NCBI RefSeq assembly: GCF_017874035.1
Contig: NZ_JAGGKV010000001.1
Span: 434,001 to 498,000, forward strand
Length of the DNA stretch: 64,000 nt
Reading direction: 5' to 3'
DNA from: Paenibacillus aceris
Lineage (GTDB): Bacteria > Bacillota > Bacilli > Paenibacillales > NBRC-103111
Part shown: piece by piece, positions 60,570 through 64,000 of the stretch
Numbering within the stretch: the stretch's first letter is position 1
How the letters are laid out: the number at the start of each line of letters is the position of its first letter
The notes under the pieces: generated by a model
Database searches by the model: none
Told to the model about the DNA's origin: nothing
Seen by the model: the letters and a program-made list of their open reading frames with translations, nothing else
Translations under genes and position numbers: made by a program

Positions 60570-61421
60570 CTAATTTCTAATCTTCTCGACCTGGATATCC
60601 TCCTTGGAAGAGCTGCCAACAACATAATCAGGCTGATTATTGATGCCGTTAACTTGAGTCAGCTTGAGCGTTGTGCGGTAGTAATGACCGTTTTCTGACA
60701 GTAAATAGCTGTATGTATTGAGCTCAGGCAGCGCATCGACAATAATGGGACTCGTCGCAAACTGTACCTTATCAAGCTCATAGTATCGGAAGCTTTCGAC
60801 GTAATCATTAATTGCTTTCCGCTTAACAGGGTCCTTCTCACCGATAATGGTGACGGCATCATAGTTCGCATACGATATTTGCGGGGGATTGTTCCCCCAG
60901 ACTTTCTTCAGTTCATCCTCACCTACATACAGTTCCTCCGAATATTTCTCCTTCGCTTTGCGCATTCCCGCCGTTTTTACACCCATTCGTTCCACATCCG
61001 TTAAACGGTAATAGGCCTGCTCCGTCATATTCGTCAGCACCGGATAAGTGGCACCGAGATAATCGAAGTACTGGACAATAGGATATTGGAACACAATATT
61101 TGTATAATTCGTTTCATTCCCCTCCTCAGGCTGCCCAGGATTAATACGGGGATTAATATAAATCGTTTTGGTGCTGTCCTGCCAATTGACGACTGCTCCC
61201 AAGTAGCTTCCCAACTCTTTCACAGGTAAGTAACTGCTATTGTTATAAATTAACGGTGGATTCGCCAACTTTACCTGCTGCCCGTTTACAACCACATTGA
61301 AATCGCTTCTTAAATAAGCATCCACACGTTGCAGCACATCTTGCGCGTAGACGCCCGCCGTAAAGCATGTTCCCATTAAAGTACCCAGTATCGTGATTTT
61401 AGTCCATTTTTTCATTTTCAT
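60570..61421 (-). CDS. Secreted protein with copper amine oxidase N-terminal domain
   Basis: The 283-residue protein has a signal peptide (KMKKWTKITILGTLMGTCF, cleavage likely near AQD, residue 25), then one copper-amine-oxidase N-like domain: FNVVVNGQQVKLANPPLIYNNSSYLPVKELGSYLGAVVNWQDSTKTIYI. Paenibacilli secrete many proteins with this domain, which binds surface or wall ligands in some cases. The rest of the protein (about 110-283) is an unfamiliar extracellular domain. The ATG at 61421 follows CAGGAG. It is a single gene. Confidence 0.85.
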   Translation of the reverse strand: MKMKKWTKITILGTLMGTCFTAGVYAQDVLQRVDAYLRSDFNVVVNGQQVKLANPPLIYNNSSYLPVKELGSYLGAVVNWQDSTKTIYINPRINPGQPEEGNETNYTNIVFQYPIVQYFDYLGATYPVLTNMTEQAYYRLTDVERMGVKTAGMRKAKEKYSEELYVGEDELKKVWGNNPPQISYANYDAVTIIGEKDPVKRKAINDYVESFRYYELDKVQFATSPIIVDALPELNTYSYLLSENGHYYRTTLKLTQVNGINNQPDYVVGSSSKEDIQVEKIRN

Positions 61422-61614
61422 TACTAGAGTTCTCCTGTCTTTCCTGTATGATTTATTCCACATGTTTCGGCAAACTCCTATATTTTCCTGCTTTTTCAGA
61501 CAAAATAAGACCTTCTTCCTACTTCTTTTTCTACAAAACTTGCGAATCATTGCAGATAGTACTAATTTAATTTAAAATAATTGAAAAACGTAAGTGAAAT
61601 GAGGCAGACCGACT

Positions 61615-62247
61615 ATGAGTTTTACCGGATTTACACAACATGATTTTGATACTTTCGCCATTGAGGGCTTAGAGGGTCGAATGGAAGCTATTCGCGAGCG
61701 CATTCAACCAAAATTTAAAGCGTTAGGAGATTCATTGACACAGGATCTCTCACTTTTGTCCGGAACCGAAATGTTCCTTCACATTGCCAAGCATCTGCGA
61801 CGCAAAATAAATCCTCCTGTAGACACCTGGATGGCAATTTGCCCTAACAAAAGAGGTTATAAACAAGTTCCTCACTTCCAGGTCGGCCTTTTTGATGACC
61901 GGGTGTTTATCTGGCTTGCACTCATTTACGAACTGCCGAATAAAAGCAATATCGCCACATCTTATATGAATCAGATCGACCGCATTCGAAAAGATATTCC
62001 TGCTGACTTCGTCCTTTCCTTCGATCATATGAAAAAGGATGTCACCCCTCTTGCTGACTTGGACCGCAGCGGCTGGAACGAAGCGTTGATTCGTTTCCGC
62101 GATGTCAAAAAAGCAGAGCTGCTGATCGGCAGAAACCTTCATTTCCAAGATCCCGTACTAACGAAGCCCGCCGAATTTGAAACGCTGATTAAGCAAACGT
62201 TCGAGAAACTTATTCCGGTATATCAGCTGGCTGTCGACGCGAAATAA
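61615..62247 (+). CDS. yktB: YktB family protein (UPF0637, DUF1054)
   Basis: The 210-residue soluble protein matches YktB of Bacillus: FTGFTQHDFDTFAIEGLEGRMEAIR, ALGDSLTQDLSLLSGTEMFLHIAKHLRRKINPPVDTW and PHFQVGLFDDRVFIWLALIYE are family features. The role is not established; members are conserved in Firmicutes. It starts with ATG after GAGGCAGA. Alone between two secreted-protein genes. Confidence 0.92.
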   Translation: MSFTGFTQHDFDTFAIEGLEGRMEAIRERIQPKFKALGDSLTQDLSLLSGTEMFLHIAKHLRRKINPPVDTWMAICPNKRGYKQVPHFQVGLFDDRVFIWLALIYELPNKSNIATSYMNQIDRIRKDIPADFVLSFDHMKKDVTPLADLDRSGWNEALIRFRDVKKAELLIGRNLHFQDPVLTKPAEFETLIKQTFEKLIPVYQLAVDAK

Positions 62248-62361
62248 CTCGAAACGTGGAAACTTTTATGTAAAACTAAGGTAAATTTAAACTAAAATTA
62301 ATCCCTCCTGCACAGACTATGTTCTGTAATTCCAATTAACTGGAAAGGAGGTCATATTCGC

Positions 62362-63048
62362 ATGAACCAACCTTATATGAAAAAGCTTCTGGTGACTACC
62401 ATGGCTCTCTCATTTGTTCTGGGAGCAAGCGTGCTCCCTTCACTGTCTGCTTCGGCAAACGCTCCCTCCGGAGACTCGCAGGAAATCGTTTCTTTGCAGC
62501 AAAACGATGAAAAAGGCCATGGGCATCGCAACCGCAAATGGCCGATTATCGAGGAGTCCGCGTCCGTCATTGGCGTTGACAAAGAAGTGCTTGTGAAGTC
62601 GCTTAAGAGCGGTAAGAGCATTGTCGAAGCAGCCGCTGACAAAGGGATTAGCGAAGCCGACTTAACAGCCAAGCTCCAGCAGCTCCGCACCGGGAAGATT
62701 GAAGTTGCCGTCAAAGACGGCAAGCTGACGGCCGACCAAGGCGAGCATATGAAGCAAAAACTTGGCGAGCATTTAAAGTTCATCCTCAACGAAAAGAATC
62801 TGCTTGACAGCCATGGCAAAAGCAAGTGGCACCGATTCGGACTGAAGCCCGACACGGAAAAACTCGCCAAGACGCTCGGGTTGAGCAAGGATGAATTGCA
62901 TGCCCAGCTCCGTTCGGGCAAATCGCTTGCTGAAATCGCTCAATCGAAAGGCATTTCCAAAGACAAGCTGGTTGCGTCAATCAAGGAACAGTTAACCCCT
63001 TCTATCGAGAAATGGGTTGACCACAAGAAAGATACGAAAACTAAGTAA
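62362..63048 (+). CDS. Secreted protein with duplicated helical repeats
   Basis: This 228-residue protein has a signal peptide (residues 1-32, VLGASVLPSLSASANA). Two copies of one helical unit follow: residues about 65-100 (GVDKEVLVKSLKSGKSIVEA and DKGISEADLTAKL) and about 170-205 (GLSKDELHAQLRSGKSLAEI and SKGISKDKLVASI). The SGKS(I/L)xE(A/I)A motif links them. A middle segment (KIEVAVKDGKLTADQGEHMK) matches proteins annotated DUF2680-like in Bacilli. The mature protein is rich in Lys. The function is unknown; a cell-wall or extracellular role is likely. ATG follows AAAGGAGGT. Confidence 0.82.
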   Translation: MNQPYMKKLLVTTMALSFVLGASVLPSLSASANAPSGDSQEIVSLQQNDEKGHGHRNRKWPIIEESASVIGVDKEVLVKSLKSGKSIVEAAADKGISEADLTAKLQQLRTGKIEVAVKDGKLTADQGEHMKQKLGEHLKFILNEKNLLDSHGKSKWHRFGLKPDTEKLAKTLGLSKDELHAQLRSGKSLAEIAQSKGISKDKLVASIKEQLTPSIEKWVDHKKDTKTK

Positions 63049-63064
63049 TAAGCGTACAAGAATG

Positions 63065-63107
63065 AGACTGCTCCGCTATCGTCATTGATAGCTTGGACAG
63101 TCTTTTT
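63065..63107 (+). terminator. Terminator after the repeat-bearing secreted gene
   Basis: AGACTG and CAGTCT arms with an inner GCTATC/GATAGC stem, followed by TTTTT. Confidence 0.8.
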
Positions 63108-63143
63108 ACTTTCCGCTCATGCTTTAGTCCGTTAGCTATGCAG

Positions 63144-63199
63144 AAAAAAAGCTGTACACCTGTCTTCCCTGTTGAGAAGGCCAGTGTACAGCTTTTTTA
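63144..63199. terminator. Bidirectional terminator before the MFS gene
   Basis: Arms GCTGTACAC and GTGTACAGC with A7 and T6 flanks and an inner CTTC/GAAG pairing; it sits between convergent stops. Confidence 0.85.
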
Positions 63200-63205
63200 T
63201 TTGTT

Positions 63206-64000
63206 CTAGGCAGTTTGCTGTTGAACGCGTGTCTGACGGTCGACAAGCACGAAGCGCTGCAGCAGCAGGATCGCTGCCAAGCAGAGCACGCCGCCGATAA
63301 TAAACGGCAACGAATGTGCAATGGCGAACACTGCTCCGCCAAGGAGCGGGCCGGCAATGCGGCCCAGGCTGTCCATGGAGGAGCTGAGGCCCGTTGCGAC
63401 GCCCTGCCCGACTTTCGTCCGCTGTGTAATCAGCGACGTCACACAAGGGCGTATGAGCGCGTTGCCCGCGCCGAATACCGACAAGTAAATCGCAGCGGTT
63501 ACGACGCTGCTGGAGTACAGCAGCAGGAAGAAGCCCGCTGCCGACAGCAACAACCCGATGCCGATCACCTTCTGCTCGGCACCCTGCTTGACCAATCGGC
63601 GTACGACGCCGCCTTGAATCAAGGCTCCGACAATGCCGCTTGCAAGAAACATCATGCCAATATCAAATGGCGTTGCGCCGATCTTGTCCATTTGGTAATA
63701 CTGGAGCGTCGCTTCCAAGCCAGCGAGCGTAAATGAAACGAAGAAGGACAGCACATACAAATACTTGGAAGCTCCCGAGAACGCTGTCCATCTGGATGGC
63801 GCTTTTTCCTTCACAGAGGTTCGCTTATTTGCCGGCAGTGATTCCGAAAGAATAGCGGCAGCAAAGAGGAACGAAGCAAAAGCCAACACCGAAGCGGCGA
63901 AGAATGGCACGTAAGTCCCCCAGCGGCTTAATATACCTCCAAGCGCAGGTCCGAAAATAAATCCTAAACCGATCGACATGCCCACCATCCCCATGCCTTT
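63206..64000 (-). CDS. MFS transporter, cut by the window edge
   Basis: The last gene runs leftward and begins beyond the right edge; the visible 264 or so residues are the C-terminal two thirds of a 12-helix major facilitator. GFIFGPALGGILSRWGTYVPFF is the TM5 motif C (GxxxGPxxGG) of drug/proton antiporters, so it is likely an efflux pump. The second half has six hydrophobic segments and GRIAGPLLGGAVF as the internal mirror of motif C. About 130 N-terminal residues are missing only because of the window. Codons are GC-rich compared with neighbours. Substrate unknown. Confidence 0.88.
   Translation of the reverse strand, partial: KGMGMVGMSIGLGFIFGPALGGILSRWGTYVPFFAASVLAFASFLFAAAILSESLPANKRTSVKEKAPSRWTAFSGASKYLYVLSFFVSFTLAGLEATLQYYQMDKIGATPFDIGMMFLASGIVGALIQGGVVRRLVKQGAEQKVIGIGLLLSAAGFFLLLYSSSVVTAAIYLSVFGAGNALIRPCVTSLITQRTKVGQGVATGLSSSMDSLGRIAGPLLGGAVFAIAHSLPFIIGGVLCLAAILLLQRFVLVDRQTRVQQQTA

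Noticed and set aside
1..64000. Mobile elements, CRISPR arrays, tRNA or rRNA genes
   Set aside because: I looked for transposases, integrases, regular repeat-spacer arrays, cloverleaf-like sequences and rRNA signatures and saw none.

Overview
The window is 64 kb of chromosome from a low- to mid-GC, endospore-forming Gram-positive bacterium, most likely of the Paenibacillaceae. The evidence is the gene set itself: RqcH, YlbF/YlbG, YlaN, YugN, YktB, AcuA/AcuC with CcpA, a YjcZ-type small sporulation protein, a tyrS T-box leader, strong AGGAGG-type ribosome binding sites, TTG and GTG starts, and many hairpin-plus-T-run terminators. I see no phage, transposase, integrase, CRISPR array, rRNA or tRNA gene. 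Nearly all of it is ordinary chromosomal backbone. The first gene (rqcH) and the last gene (an MFS exporter) are cut by the window edges.

Layout. 0-5 kb: rqcH (3' part), galU, a PHP phosphoesterase, a LysR regulator, an unknown gene, ylbG. 5-10.4 kb: a class 3 asparaginase lying convergently between ylbG and ylbF, then an XPB-type helicase with a translationally coupled partner. 10.4-17 kb: two Gfo/Idh/MocA oxidoreductases, a PAS histidine kinase, a CBS protein, an M20 amidohydrolase. 17-24.5 kb: yugN-ftsW, an Asp23 protein, chaA, ylaN, an HPr-like protein without the histidine active site, a TVP38-type membrane protein, a GAF-GGDEF diguanylate cyclase, and rpsD with a probable S4 leader RNA. 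24.5-36.5 kb: tyrS with its T-box, a large class A penicillin-binding protein, acsA facing acuA-acuC (no acuB), a degenerate intergenic repeat block, mtnN and ccpA. 36.5-41.8 kb: a glucose-type PTS operon (EIICBA, enzyme I, DJ-1/PfpI protein) and a lysine-free Asn/Gln/Ser/Tyr-rich protein carrying a duplicated module. 42-47.4 kb: a one-domain flavoprotein, an operon of two CrcB fluoride channel subunits, a divergent EPSP synthase, a C39-like peptidase and a CoA-binding protein, then a rhodanese and shikimate kinase. 47.4-53.6 kb: a five-gene gluconate operon (LacI regulator, LarA-type epimerase, gluconokinase, short-chain dehydrogenase, 6-phosphogluconate dehydrogenase). 53.8-64 kb: small unknown genes, a yjcZ gene, an ABC-2 exporter with a divergent two-component system, secreted proteins, yktB and the MFS exporter.

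How the genes fit together. Carbon control is a theme: ccpA, the PTS genes, acsA/acuA/acuC with a candidate cre site, and the gluconate operon. A near-identical 17-base LacI-type operator (14 of 17 positions) lies in front of both the gluconate operon (53566-53582) and the Gfo/Idh/MocA pair (12822-12838), which suggests that one regulator joins two loci 40 kb apart. The most interesting items are that putative regulon with its LarA-type, probably nickel-dependent, gluconate epimerase candidate; the XPB helicase and partner, which share a recognisable domain; the low-complexity NQSY protein; and the HPr-like protein without His15. Everything rests on reading the sequence. No database search was possible, so functions given to unfamiliar families are inferences.
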